Source: Sphingobacterium sp.
GTDB lineage: Bacteria > Bacteroidota > Bacteroidia > Sphingobacteriales > Sphingobacteriaceae
Length of the DNA: 64,000 nucleotides
NCBI GenBank assembly: GCA_031286695.1
Contig: JAITTY010000022.1
Coordinates: 124,001 to 188,000 of the forward strand
Direction of reading: 5' to 3'
In this document: positions 37,401 through 45,260 of the stretch, in pieces
Position numbering within the stretch: position 1 is the stretch's first letter
Layout: each line of letters opens with the position of its first letter
Translations under genes and position numbers: made by a program
The notes under the pieces: model-generated
Databases searched by the model: none
Told to the model about the DNA's origin: nothing
The model's input: only the letters and a program-made list of their open reading frames with translations

Positions 37401-37588
37401 TTGGGTATACCCTGCCAAAACACTTAACCAATCAGATAAAGATCAATAGCATTCGTTTGTTTTTAGTTGGTTCAAATTTGCTGACCTGGTCAAAATTCAA
37501 GCTTTGGGATCCGGAACTAGCGACTCCAAGGGGCGAAGACTATCCGTTGCCTAAGTCGTTTACATTTGGTATCAATGTCAACCTATAA
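34472..37588 (+). CDS. SusC/RagA-family TonB-linked outer-membrane transporter
   Basis: A 1038-residue SusC-type receptor. Signal peptide (about 1-21, ending GALAQ), carboxypeptidase-regulatory-like domain (about 25-100, EVTGVVVDAQKTPIVGVSIF), plug with the SusC signatures EEVVVTGTGTQ and AIYGSRGANGVVLITTKRG, then a barrel to the C-terminal SFTFGINVNL. It should import a ligand captured with the SusD partner, powered by TonB. The ligand is unknown because no glycoside hydrolase, sulfatase or peptidase belongs to the operon. SusD starts 10 bases later. Confidence 0.95.
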   Translation: MMNKILLTCMLLLCGTFGALAQDILEVTGVVVDAQKTPIVGVSIFVKDAPGLGTTTDNKGSYRIKVERYKTLVFSSVGYKRQEILVKDNHMINVTLKESETSVLEEVVVTGTGTQRTLTSTAATSSVDVGTMKGNPTSSISNALIGNAPGVLGMMQSGQPGKNITEFWIRGISTFGGGASALVLVDNIERDINDINIEDIETINILKDAAVTAIYGSRGANGVVLITTKRGKDGKISINFKDENIYNSRTITPEFEDGVTYANLLNEARITRNFAPIYQPEELEILRLGLDPDLYPNVNWKDLLLKDGAMTYRANLNMTGGGSTARYFLSGSYIDEGGMYKTDETLRNDYNTNANYKRYNYRLNTDINVTKSTVLKIGVAGSLNKRNSPGLGDNDFWGVLFGYSPIRTPVLYSNGYVPAIGTGNQTNPWVVATQTGYNENWQNKIQTNISIEQNFDFITKGLRFRGIIGYDTNNDNSIYRRKWPEQWRAERARDENGNLIFTHISNPQELYQASSASGERREFYDMMFNYDRSIGDHNFGAVARFTRDALIRTVNLGDDIKNGIAKRNQALAGRLTYNWKSRYIADFNFGYNGSENFAPGRQYGFFPAVSAAWNIGEEPFVKENISWMNMFKIRYSWGRVGNDQLSGGARFPYLSTISEIGHFNNESVWVPEGGYQWADYGFNRYYGGMKYSQVSSSNVTWEMATKKNLGFDLALFKDKIVANLDFFNEKRTGIYMARNYLPALVGLESVPSANVGAVKSSGFDGRLLYNQKLGEVNLTARSNITYSKNEITEIDEEYNVYGYQNQKGYRVDQAKGLIALGLFKDYDDIRNSPKQTFGTYQPGDIKYKDVNGDGIIDDGDRVAIGATRRPNLVYGVGASASWKNLDISVHFQGSGKSTFFTYGKTVYAFSEGEWGQVLKGVMGDNRWISADISGDPTTENPNASYPRLSYGANPNNFRESTFWLKNGQYLRLKTLDIGYTLPKHLTNQIKINSIRLFLVGSNLLTWSKFKLWDPELATPRGEDYPLPKSFTFGINVNL

Positions 37589-37598
37589 ATTTAAAAAG

Positions 37599-39656
37599 AT
37601 GCAAAGAAATAAAATATGCATTGCAATACTGCTTGTGTTGGGAGCAAGTTTTGCCTCATCCTGCAAAAAGGATTATTTGAAGTCCGACCAGTATTTTAAG
37701 GACCGACTAAACATAGAGAAGACCTTTAAAAGTAAGGTATATTCAGAGGAATGGCTGGCACATGTATTCGAGGAGTTTAAAGGAGAGAATGCTGATGTCG
37801 CCAGTAAAGGCTTAACTCCTCATTGTTTTGCAGACGACATGTATTATGGTGATCGGGATAAAGATTATGACCCCTCAAAAAATGAACTTTCATACAATAT
37901 GTTCAAAATGGGACAATATACTGAAAGTGATAAACAGGGGACATGGACACAATCCTATCGGGGTATTCGTAATGCGTCTACCTTCATTCAGAACATATAC
38001 ATGAATGGTGAAATGTCGGCTGCTGAAATCTTAGATTATCGAGGACAGGCGCGATTTGCACGCGCTTACCTTTATTGGCTGTTGCTCCGTAAATATGGTC
38101 CAATTCCACTTTTACCGGATGAAGGACTGGATTATACCGATAGTTATGATGATCTCGCAATACCACGCAATACATATGAAGAATGCGTGGATTTCATTAG
38201 CAGTGAGCTATTGCAAGCAGCTAAAGAAATGGAAGCTTTGGGAATGAAACGTGGACAAGATGCTTCTGCACGGCCTTCCGTAGGTGCAGCGTTGGCTGCG
38301 CGAGCTAAAGTTCTGCTCTATGCTGCCAGCCCATTGGCAAACGGTAATAATTCGGGCTATGCAGCACTATTAGTGGATAAACAAGGAAAACGATTATTGT
38401 CTGCCGAATTTAAAGAGGAGAAATGGGCGAAAGCTGCTGCTGCTGCCCGAGATGTGATCGAACTTGGTGTGTACAAACTTTATACTGCTTCCTTTCAGGA
38501 AACGGGGGATGACGCGACAATCAAGCCGCCTGAAGATCATAATTTCTCAGAGAAAAGCTGGCCTGAAGGATGGGCAAATATTGATCCAACGAAATCATAT
38601 GCACAGATCTTTGACGGTACTTTGTCTGCATCAAGTAACCCTGAATTAATCTTTACACGCGGAAATAATCAACCTAATGAGGGGATTGACCAAATGGTTA
38701 TCCATCAATTACCGCGCTCCGCTACAGGGTGGAATACGCATGGGCTCACGCAGAAGCTAGTTGACGCTTACTATATGAATGATGGGACAGATGTACCGGG
38801 TAAGGATAAGGAGATTGGACGAGGGAATGGTTCAAGTAGGGTAGTCGGTTACGTTACTCAGGAAGATTATGACGCAAAAAGATATAGACCATTGCGCCCT
38901 GGCGCGTCTTTGCAATATGCAAATCGTGAGCCTCGCTTCTATGCTTCAGTAGCGTATAGTGGAAGCTTCTGGACCTTATTAAATGAAACAAAACCGGAAA
39001 ACAGAAATAAGCAAATTTTTTATTATAGTGCAGATCCGAAAGGCAATGGCTTTAACTCTGCTAATGGATATTGGTTGCGGACTGGATTTGGGGTTAAAAA
39101 ATTTGTTCATCCAAGTGATACCTATGAAGGTGGTGTTGCATCACGTGTCGTCCCCAAAGCAGAACCTGCAATCCGTTACGCCGATATTTTACTTATGTAT
39201 GCAGAAGCGTTAAATGAGCTAAGTGGTTCTTATACGATTCCATCTTGGCGTGGAGGAAGTTATACGATAAGTCGTGATGTTGCTGAAATTAAAAAGGGTA
39301 TTCAACCTGTTCGCATCAGAGGTGGAGTTCCTGATTATTCGGCGAGTGTATATGGGAGTAAGAATGAATTGCGCAAGTCAATAAAACGTGAACGTTTTAT
39401 TGAGCTGATGGGAGAAGGACAACGCTATTATGATTTGCGTCGCTGGATGGATGCGCCTGTTGAGGAAGCGTTGCCTGTATACGGCTGTAATGTCCTAATG
39501 AATGAAAAAGAACGGGATCTTTTTTACCAACCAGTTGCGATCTGGACATTGAAAACCACCTTTGCTGATAAAATGTGGTTTTGGCCAATTAGCCATACGG
39601 AGCTTAAACGCAACAAAAATTTAACACAAAACCCTGGTTGGACCTATAATGATTAA
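37599..39656 (+). CDS. SusD/RagB-family nutrient-binding lipoprotein
   Basis: A 685-residue protein from ATG 37599 (MQRNKICIAILLVLGASFAS); the 11 residues upstream in the open frame overlap the susC end and are unlikely. Lipobox ASSC with cysteine near 22. SusD signatures: tetratricopeptide-like helices (RGQARFARAYLYWLLLRKYG), AIRYADILLMYAEALNEL and RERFIELMGEGQRYYDLRRW. It caps the SusC barrel and binds substrate on the cell surface. It is somewhat longer than typical SusD proteins, with an extended central region. Confidence 0.95.
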   Translation: MQRNKICIAILLVLGASFASSCKKDYLKSDQYFKDRLNIEKTFKSKVYSEEWLAHVFEEFKGENADVASKGLTPHCFADDMYYGDRDKDYDPSKNELSYNMFKMGQYTESDKQGTWTQSYRGIRNASTFIQNIYMNGEMSAAEILDYRGQARFARAYLYWLLLRKYGPIPLLPDEGLDYTDSYDDLAIPRNTYEECVDFISSELLQAAKEMEALGMKRGQDASARPSVGAALAARAKVLLYAASPLANGNNSGYAALLVDKQGKRLLSAEFKEEKWAKAAAAARDVIELGVYKLYTASFQETGDDATIKPPEDHNFSEKSWPEGWANIDPTKSYAQIFDGTLSASSNPELIFTRGNNQPNEGIDQMVIHQLPRSATGWNTHGLTQKLVDAYYMNDGTDVPGKDKEIGRGNGSSRVVGYVTQEDYDAKRYRPLRPGASLQYANREPRFYASVAYSGSFWTLLNETKPENRNKQIFYYSADPKGNGFNSANGYWLRTGFGVKKFVHPSDTYEGGVASRVVPKAEPAIRYADILLMYAEALNELSGSYTIPSWRGGSYTISRDVAEIKKGIQPVRIRGGVPDYSASVYGSKNELRKSIKRERFIELMGEGQRYYDLRRWMDAPVEEALPVYGCNVLMNEKERDLFYQPVAIWTLKTTFADKMWFWPISHTELKRNKNLTQNPGWTYND

Positions 39657-39671
39657 TCAACTATGCAAATT

Positions 39672-40655
39672 ATGAAAAAGTCATCTATACAGCTTTTGTT
39701 CCTGGTGGTATTATTCGTTTGCAATGCTTGCAACGATGAATGGAAAGAGGAACAATTCGAACACTACGTTTCATTTAAGGCACCTTTGGAAAGTGAAGGA
39801 GTCGCAAATATCTATGTCCGCTATAAAGACGCGCAAAAAACAACATTTCTACAGCCGTTGGAAGTGAGCGGATCGACAACAAATAATAGTGATCTTTCAG
39901 TACGTGTTGCGGTAGATCCGGACACATTGGGCATATTGAATTATGAGCGTTTTCAAACCAGAGAGGACTTTTATTACAAACAGCTGAATAACAGTTATTT
40001 TTCTATTCCCCAAACGGTGAATATAAAGTCAGGAGAAAACACGGCATTAATGGCGATTGATTTTTCGCTGAAAGGAATTGATATGGCCGAAAAATGGGTT
40101 CTTCCACTGACGATTTTAGAGGATCCTGCAGCTAAGTACAAGATAAATCCTCGCAAATATTATAAAAAAGCATTGCTACGTGTCAATCCTTTCAATAGTT
40201 ATTCAGGAACTTACAGTGGTACAGCTTTAAAAGTTGTGATGGATGGACATGAAAGTGAAACACCGATTGTAAAGAGTCAAATTAGAAGTTATGTGGTTGA
40301 TGAAAACACAATTTTCTTTTATGCGGGGAATATTGATGAAGATCGTAAAGACAGGAAAAATTATAAAGTCTTTGCAACGTTTAATGAGACAGGCGGAGTT
40401 ACATTTCGAGCCGAAAATCCAAATATGAAGTTTGCTGTTAAAAAAGATGCAAGTTATACCGTCTCGGAACAAATGGATGCTGTACGGCCTTATTTACTAC
40501 ATCGTTATATTACGATAAATAATGTGGATTATGAATTCACAGATTATACACTGGTTTCTACGACAGCAATTAAATTCAAGGTTTCGGGGTCACTGATCTT
40601 AGAGCGGCAGTTAAACACACAGATTCCTGACGAAGATCAATCTATCGAATGGTAA
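39672..40655 (+). CDS. Surface lipoprotein of the SusCD locus (DUF4973/DUF1735-like)
   Basis: A 327-residue lipoprotein (an ATG three codons earlier at 39663 is an alternative). Lipobox VCNAC with cysteine near 20. It begins NDEWKEEQFEHYVSFKAPL, followed by an Ig-like domain of the type common in proteins after SusD (NIYVRYKDAQKTTFLQPLEV, WVLPLTILEDPAAKYKINP), and a C-terminal beta domain (about 180-325, SYSGTYSGTALKVV). This matches the DUF1735/DUF4973 class of SusE/F-like ligand-binding proteins. Last certain gene of the operon; 58 bases separate it from the racemase gene. Confidence 0.85.
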   Translation: MKKSSIQLLFLVVLFVCNACNDEWKEEQFEHYVSFKAPLESEGVANIYVRYKDAQKTTFLQPLEVSGSTTNNSDLSVRVAVDPDTLGILNYERFQTREDFYYKQLNNSYFSIPQTVNIKSGENTALMAIDFSLKGIDMAEKWVLPLTILEDPAAKYKINPRKYYKKALLRVNPFNSYSGTYSGTALKVVMDGHESETPIVKSQIRSYVVDENTIFFYAGNIDEDRKDRKNYKVFATFNETGGVTFRAENPNMKFAVKKDASYTVSEQMDAVRPYLLHRYITINNVDYEFTDYTLVSTTAIKFKVSGSLILERQLNTQIPDEDQSIEW

Positions 40656-40713
40656 TTTCTACAAACCATTTGTAAGACTATTGGTTATATCTAGATATAA
40701 AAAAATAGTTTTT

Positions 40714-41460
40714 ATGATTGGAATAGTAGGTGGACTGGGCCCCTATGGAGGTCTAGATATTGCAAAGAAAATTATAGATGAAACGGCGGCAAGATCCGAT
40801 CAGGAACACTTGCCGCTATTGTTATTCTCATGTCCAAATGTGATCCCTGACCGAACGGCATATTTATTGGATAAATCAAATGATAATCCTGGAAAAGCTA
40901 TTGCAGAGATTTTAAGAAAACTGGAAATGGCAGGAGCGACCATAGCGGCTGTTCCATCCAATACAGCACATGCAGAACCTATTTTTTCTGTTGTGCAGGA
41001 TGAAATGGCTCGCACCGGAAGTGCATTGAAACTATTAAATATCGTTCATGAGACCGTCCGTTTTGTGGACGGAAACTATCCCGAAACGACAGTAGGAATA
41101 CTATCTACAGCGGGGGAACAGATTTGCAGTTTATATCGGGAGGCTTTTATCCGTAAAGGCTTCATTGTTGTCGAGCCAGAAGGACCGCAACAAGAAAAGG
41201 TAAATAATGCGATCTATGATGAAGATTATGGAATAAAGGCACAACCGGTACCAATAGCTAATAAAGCAAGGGAGGATTTATTGCTGGTCATGGATGACCT
41301 GAAAAAAAAGGGTGCACAGGTCATTATTTTGGGGTGTGCGGAGTTGCCTTTGGCTATTCCGGAAAGGGATTACAATGGTATGATTATCATAGATCCAAAT
41401 CGGATCCTTGCGCGTGCGCTCGTTCATGCGGTTGCTCCAGATAAGTTAAAACCATTGTAG
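40714..41460 (+). CDS. Aspartate/glutamate racemase family protein
   Basis: A 248-residue racemase from ATG 40714 (MIGIVGGLGPYGGLDIAKKI); the longer frame adds 11 residues that are not family-like. Two-domain Asp/Glu racemase fold. The first active-site motif reads AVPSNTAHAEP, where the usual residue is cysteine (CNTAH), so Ser replaces one of the two catalytic cysteines. The second, GCAELPLAIPE, keeps its cysteine. Family members with one cysteine replaced, such as E. coli YgeA with Thr, are stereo-selective or specialised. It may follow the SusCD locus on the same transcript, but the 58-base gap makes that uncertain. Confidence 0.86.
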   Translation: MIGIVGGLGPYGGLDIAKKIIDETAARSDQEHLPLLLFSCPNVIPDRTAYLLDKSNDNPGKAIAEILRKLEMAGATIAAVPSNTAHAEPIFSVVQDEMARTGSALKLLNIVHETVRFVDGNYPETTVGILSTAGEQICSLYREAFIRKGFIVVEPEGPQQEKVNNAIYDEDYGIKAQPVPIANKAREDLLLVMDDLKKKGAQVIILGCAELPLAIPERDYNGMIIIDPNRILARALVHAVAPDKLKPL

Positions 41461-41469
41461 TGATCTCTT

Positions 41470-41492
41470 TTGACAAATTGTCATATTGTCAA
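41470..41492 (+). promoter_or_regulatory. Candidate operator before pirin gene
   Basis: A perfect 13-base palindrome TGACAAATTGTCA (41471-41483) overlaps a wider inverted repeat TTGACAA ... TTGTCAA (41470-41492), 68 bases before the pirin ATG. It looks like a dimeric repressor or activator site; the binding protein is unknown. Confidence 0.4.
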
Positions 41493-41547
41493 CGTAAATT
41501 CCTGTTGGTATGGGTTTTGCCTCTTGGTAAGTAGAAGCTTATGCAGT

Positions 41548-41554
41548 AAGGAGG
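41548..41554 (+). promoter_or_regulatory. Strong Shine-Dalgarno before pirin
   Basis: AAGGAGG ends five bases before the ATG at 41560 and decides this start against the longer open frame. Strong Shine-Dalgarno sites are rare in Bacteroidota; I see none before the other genes here. Confidence 0.8.
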
Positions 41555-41559
41555 ACAAG

Positions 41560-42273
41560 ATGCAAAAGATGATATACCGTGAAAATGATCGGGGCCATGT
41601 TGATTTCGGCTGGCTGAAAAGTGCTCATTCATTTAGTTTTGGGCAATACTTCGATCCGGACAGAATGAGTTTTGGAGCATTACGGGTGCTGAATGATGAT
41701 CAAGTAGAAGGAGGGCAGGGTTTTGACCGACATGATCACAACAATATGGAAATTGTTAGCATACCACTGGAGGGGACATTGGCACATCAGGATAGTATGG
41801 GCAATGGACGGACAATTGAAACCGGTGATGTGCAGATTATGTCGGCAGGCAAGGGAGTACAGCATGCTGAGTTTAACGGTGATCAGAAAGATCCTGTTAA
41901 ATTTCTTCAGATCTGGGTGATACCGAATGAAAGGGATTTAGAACCGCAATATGATCAGAAATCTTATCTTCAGCTGGATAAGCACAATAAGTTTGTGACC
42001 ATTGTGTCACCAGATAAAGCGGATCACAATGCCGTTCAAATCCATCAGGATGCCTATTTTAATCTGGCAGATATAGACCTGGGCAAAAAAATAGAATATA
42101 CTGTTCATTCGGAGAAAAATGGACTTTATGTTTTTGTTTTGGAAGGAAAGGTCCTTGTCGAAAATGAAACGCTTTCAAGAAGGGATGCTATTGGTCTGTA
42201 TGAAGCAAAAAAAATAAGCATTGAAGCTTACTATGATACATCGTTGCTGCTCATTGAGGTGCCGATGTATTAG
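41560..42273 (+). CDS. Pirin family protein
   Basis: A 237-residue bicupin. Pirin N-terminal domain with the metal-binding residues in RHDHNNMEIVSIPLEG (HDHNNxE) and the later HAE in GKGVQHAEFNGDQ; SFSFGQYFDPDRMSFGALRV is the family start. C-terminal cupin-like domain about 155-235. Bacterial pirins include quercetinases and redox-linked regulators; the function here is not known. It has its own operator-like palindrome and a strong Shine-Dalgarno. The last 16 codons recur, diverged, just after the stop codon. Confidence 0.92.
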   Translation: MQKMIYRENDRGHVDFGWLKSAHSFSFGQYFDPDRMSFGALRVLNDDQVEGGQGFDRHDHNNMEIVSIPLEGTLAHQDSMGNGRTIETGDVQIMSAGKGVQHAEFNGDQKDPVKFLQIWVIPNERDLEPQYDQKSYLQLDKHNKFVTIVSPDKADHNAVQIHQDAYFNLADIDLGKKIEYTVHSEKNGLYVFVLEGKVLVENETLSRRDAIGLYEAKKISIEAYYDTSLLLIEVPMY

Positions 42274-42347
42274 CTCGATGAAAATCAAGCTTACTATGAT
42301 ACATCATTACTGCTGATGGGAGTTCCCTTGTATTGGCCAATGAAAAG
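42224..42347 (+). repeat. Tandem diverged copy of the pirin 3' end
   Basis: Bases 42224-42284 (pirin end, stop codon and 11 bases after) and 42287-42347 align without gaps at about 48 of 61 positions, offset by 63 bases. The first 19 bases are identical (AAGCTTACTATGATACATC). The downstream copy keeps the same frame and reads AYYDTSLLLMGVPLYW where pirin reads AYYDTSLLLIEVPMY. The differences are those expected between paralogues rather than a fresh duplication, so it is probably the stump of a second pirin gene. Confidence 0.75.
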
Positions 42348-42356
42348 TTATTCTTT

Positions 42357-42395
42357 AATAGGGAGATCATTTGATAGATCTCCCTATTTTTCTTA
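42357..42395 (+). terminator. Terminator after pirin
   Basis: Stem AATAGGGAGATC / GATCTCCCTATT with an 8-base loop and a short T-run, between the pirin remnant and the MgtC-like gene. Confidence 0.88.
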
Positions 42396-42420
42396 AATTG
42401 GATGAAGAAGAAATAAACCC

Positions 42421-43065
42421 ATGGATAACCTTTTACGGCCTTTCGAAACACAAGATGTTGTGCTTATTTTGTTGTCAGTCCTAATAGGTCTGCTGATCGG
42501 TATTGAACGTGAGTATCGGAATAAATCAGCTGGTTTAAGAACCTTTATATTGGTGAGCTTCGGATCTTGTCTTTTTACTATTCTTTCGTTGAAAATTGGA
42601 CTAGCAAATCCAGATCGTTTGGCGGCAAATATTATTACGGGTATTGGTTTCCTGGGAGCTGGAGTGATTTTCAAGGAAGACAATAAAGTAAGCGGTATAA
42701 CCACGGCTACAACGATCTGGGCAGCCGCTTCTTTGGGAATGTGTGTCGGTGCCGGATACATATTTTTAGCGTTTATTGGCGTTGGGCTGGTTTTAATCAT
42801 TTTGGCACTGTTAACTTATTTACAGACCTATATTGATAATTATCACAAAATAAAAGACTATGAACTGCAAACATCTTCTGAAGCAGACTTTGAACATACG
42901 GAGCAGCTAATCCGGCGGATGGGATTTAAGGCAGTTATTGTAAGTCAGCGCTATAACAAAGAAAGTTTGAATACCGTATGGCGATTGACGGGGAATGTCA
43001 CTAAACATAGAGCGTTTGTAGAAACAGTGCGACGTGATAGGCAGGTCGTCGCTTATCAATATTAA
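42421..43065 (+). CDS. MgtC/SapB family membrane protein
   Basis: A 214-residue protein. N-terminal MgtC domain with about four membrane spans (residues 12-135). It contains the conserved GLLIGIEREYRNKSAGLRTF (E-R-E-x-x-x-x-x-A-G-L-R) and NIITGIGFLGAGVIFKEDN, plus the GITTATTIWAAASLGMCVG block. A C-terminal cytosolic ACT-like domain (about 140-214) is charged. MgtC proteins modulate F-ATPase or adapt cells to low magnesium in pathogens; in free-living Bacteroidota the role is not settled. Monocistronic or followed by the small ParB-like gene (42-base gap). Confidence 0.92.
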   Translation: MDNLLRPFETQDVVLILLSVLIGLLIGIEREYRNKSAGLRTFILVSFGSCLFTILSLKIGLANPDRLAANIITGIGFLGAGVIFKEDNKVSGITTATTIWAAASLGMCVGAGYIFLAFIGVGLVLIILALLTYLQTYIDNYHKIKDYELQTSSEADFEHTEQLIRRMGFKAVIVSQRYNKESLNTVWRLTGNVTKHRAFVETVRRDRQVVAYQY

Positions 43066-43107
43066 AAAAGGCGATATTTCTCTGGAAAGTATTATAGAAT
43101 TCAGCAT

Positions 43108-43485
43108 ATGGGTACCGTTAAAATTGAAAAAACGCCAGTGTTTTGGCTAGCTGATCCCCAGGAACATGACTTCCCTGCAGCTTACGATTATTTGGAACTT
43201 TTATTTGTTCCGCCAGAATGTAAGGTCTTTGTTGACAAACTTAGGGGCACCAGTACAATCAAAAAGAAATCAAAAGATATTTTACGGGCAAGTGCACTCC
43301 CGTTGCTCCCTGAAACCAATCGCCATGTGAAGGAAAATCTGAGAAAGATCAAGAAGAAAGAAAAACTGTCTCCAATTTTGTTGGTTCGGGCAAATGGCAA
43401 ACTGATTATTGCAGATGGCTATCACCGTTTATGTGCCAGCTATTATTTTACTGAGGACCTCGATGTGCCTTGTCGTTTAGTTTAG
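43108..43485 (+). CDS. ParB-like (ParB/sulfiredoxin fold) small protein
   Basis: A 125-residue protein. The end, SPILLVRANGKLIIADGYHR followed by LCASYYF, matches the ParB N-terminal/sulfiredoxin-fold signature, where a D-G-x-H-R motif binds a nucleotide phosphate. The first 60 residues (FWLADPQEHDFPAAYDYLEL) form a separate N-terminal part. There is no helix-turn-helix DNA-binding domain and no ParA, so a chromosome-partition role is unlikely; an NTPase or modification role is possible. Its stop touches the xseB stop on the opposite strand (ends at 43485 and 43486), with no terminator between. Confidence 0.75.
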   Translation: MGTVKIEKTPVFWLADPQEHDFPAAYDYLELLFVPPECKVFVDKLRGTSTIKKKSKDILRASALPLLPETNRHVKENLRKIKKKEKLSPILLVRANGKLIIADGYHRLCASYYFTEDLDVPCRLV

Positions 43486-43707
43486 CTATTGCTCATCATG
43501 AGTATCCTGATTCGGGGATAGCTTTTGCAATAAGCTGTTTACTTCTTCTTCTGTTGCTGTTAATTTGGCTTTACAGACTTGAATGAGATCGGATGCTCTC
43601 TTGATTTTTCCGGCCAGCTCATCAATATTAGTTGTGCCATTTTCAATCTCCCTTACAATGATCTGTAACTCATTGAAGGCATCTGTATAGGTGTAATTTT
43701 GTTCCAT
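43486..43707 (-). CDS. xseB: Exodeoxyribonuclease VII small subunit
   Basis: A 73-residue helical protein, typical for XseB: YTDAFNELQIIVREIENGTT, NIDELAGKIKRASDLIQVCK and a Ser/Gln-rich tail. It binds the large subunit encoded upstream to form exonuclease VII, which degrades single-stranded DNA. It lies 43 bases after xseA. Confidence 0.95.
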   Translation of the reverse strand: MEQNYTYTDAFNELQIIVREIENGTTNIDELAGKIKRASDLIQVCKAKLTATEEEVNSLLQKLSPNQDTHDEQ

Positions 43708-43750
43708 TCTTTTATTCTTGCTTAAAATTTTTGTGTCTTATATAGCTCAC

Positions 43751-45037
43751 TTAATTTTTGGTATCGTCTTGGGTTTCCTTGGAAGATGTATCTGTTACGG
43801 TACTGATTAGTTCCCCATGTTCAAGTATCGTCTGTATGACATCTCCTGGAGATACTTGTGTAACGGATTGAATCAGTTTACCATTGACCTTCGTAATTGA
43901 GAAACCTTGTTTTAAAAGGCGAATTGGATCAGAGAGCTGAATAATCCGCTCGGTATGTGCCAGCGCTGTTTTGCACTCATAAAACCGTAATTTTATTAAT
44001 GAGTGAAGCTCATTTTGAATTTGTTGTATAGCCGTGCTTGAAGTCTGAATTTCTCTTTTTCCAACCCATTGAATATGTGTTGCCAATTGAGCGAGTATAT
44101 TACGTTCTTCTTTAAATCGGGTAAGAATCAGCTGCTGTATGCGCTCTGCAGCCCTATCGATCGGGATGGCAAAATTATGAAACTTCTGAATCAGAAAATC
44201 GGCAAGTTCACTGGGGGTAATCGCATTCTTATACGCGACCATTTCACTAACGGTATAGTTGGTCGAATGCCCAATTCCCGTCAATACAGGAATAGGAAAT
44301 ATAGCAATAGCCCGTGCTAATAGATAGTTGTTGTAACTGGAAAGTCCGACCTCCCCACCGCCGCCACGAATAATAGCGACAACATCATACATACTGATTT
44401 TTTCAGCAATAACAGCAAGCTGCTTGATAATAGAAGGCACCGACTTGTCCCCTTGTAATAAGGCCGGAAAGAGCGTGCATTCTATCCGGTAGCCCCATGG
44501 GTTTTGGTTGATAATCTTGTAGAAATCTGAAAGCCCTTTACTCGTTTCCACTGAAATAATTGCAAGCCTTTTGGGAACAACTGGAAAGGCCAGTGATTTA
44601 TTCGACTCATAGATGCCCTCGGCCTTTAGCTTTCGAATACTGTCTAACTTCTCCTTTTCAAGTTCACCTAAGGTAAAAGTCGGATCAATATCAACAATGC
44701 GTAAGCTTAACCCGTACATGGGGTCATAGGAAATACTTGCCTGAAATAACATCGTGATCCCTTCTCGTAAAGGTTCTTGCGCGACTTTAACAAAATTGTT
44801 GTTGATACGATTGTAATCAGCTTTCCACAAGATGGACCGAATCTCGGCGACAATTTTACCATCCTGTTTTTCAACCAGTTCTGGATAGCAGTGGCCAGAA
44901 TGCGTATAATGATTGAGCTTGTTCATCTCGGCTTTGATCCAGTATAAACTCTTATACCGCTCTGCAAGTGTCTTTTGGATACTGCGGCTGACTTCCAGCA
45001 AGGAAAATATTGTTTTATCTTGAATCAATTCTGGCAT
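43751..45037 (-). CDS. xseA: Exodeoxyribonuclease VII large subunit
   Basis: A 428-residue XseA. N-terminal OB fold (about 5-105, SVSRSIQKTL-like start, YWIKAEMNKLNHYTHSGHCY, EIRSILWKADY); catalytic domain (about 120-330) with LAIISVETSKGLSDFYKII, VVAIIRGGGGEVGLSSYNNY, PVLTGIGHSTNYTVSEMVAY; coiled-coil and C-terminal segment ending in LLKQGFSITKVNGKLI. All expected motifs are present. Co-transcribed with xseB. Confidence 0.96.
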   Translation of the reverse strand: MPELIQDKTIFSLLEVSRSIQKTLAERYKSLYWIKAEMNKLNHYTHSGHCYPELVEKQDGKIVAEIRSILWKADYNRINNNFVKVAQEPLREGITMLFQASISYDPMYGLSLRIVDIDPTFTLGELEKEKLDSIRKLKAEGIYESNKSLAFPVVPKRLAIISVETSKGLSDFYKIINQNPWGYRIECTLFPALLQGDKSVPSIIKQLAVIAEKISMYDVVAIIRGGGGEVGLSSYNNYLLARAIAIFPIPVLTGIGHSTNYTVSEMVAYKNAITPSELADFLIQKFHNFAIPIDRAAERIQQLILTRFKEERNILAQLATHIQWVGKREIQTSSTAIQQIQNELHSLIKLRFYECKTALAHTERIIQLSDPIRLLKQGFSITKVNGKLIQSVTQVSPGDVIQTILEHGELISTVTDTSSKETQDDTKN

Positions 45038-45260
45038 TAGTCAAACTTACAGAAAAAACCTTCATGATGCAATCGGAGCCAACTAAATCAAGCCCAATTG
45101 AAATTTGCTCAAAATGTTGACGGGCTATGTTTACTGCTGAATGTATACATCCACAAAGGTTGCAAGAGTAACAAAATTGATTTTTTTGCTGGGAGTCCTA
45201 TTGCTTCATAATTTTATTCGTATTTTTATTTGATAGAACCTAAAAAACGATAAAAACAGA

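Noticed and set aside
43108..43485. Chromosome-partition ParB
   Set aside because: Only the nucleotide-binding fold is present, without the helix-turn-helix domain, a ParA gene or parS-like sites.
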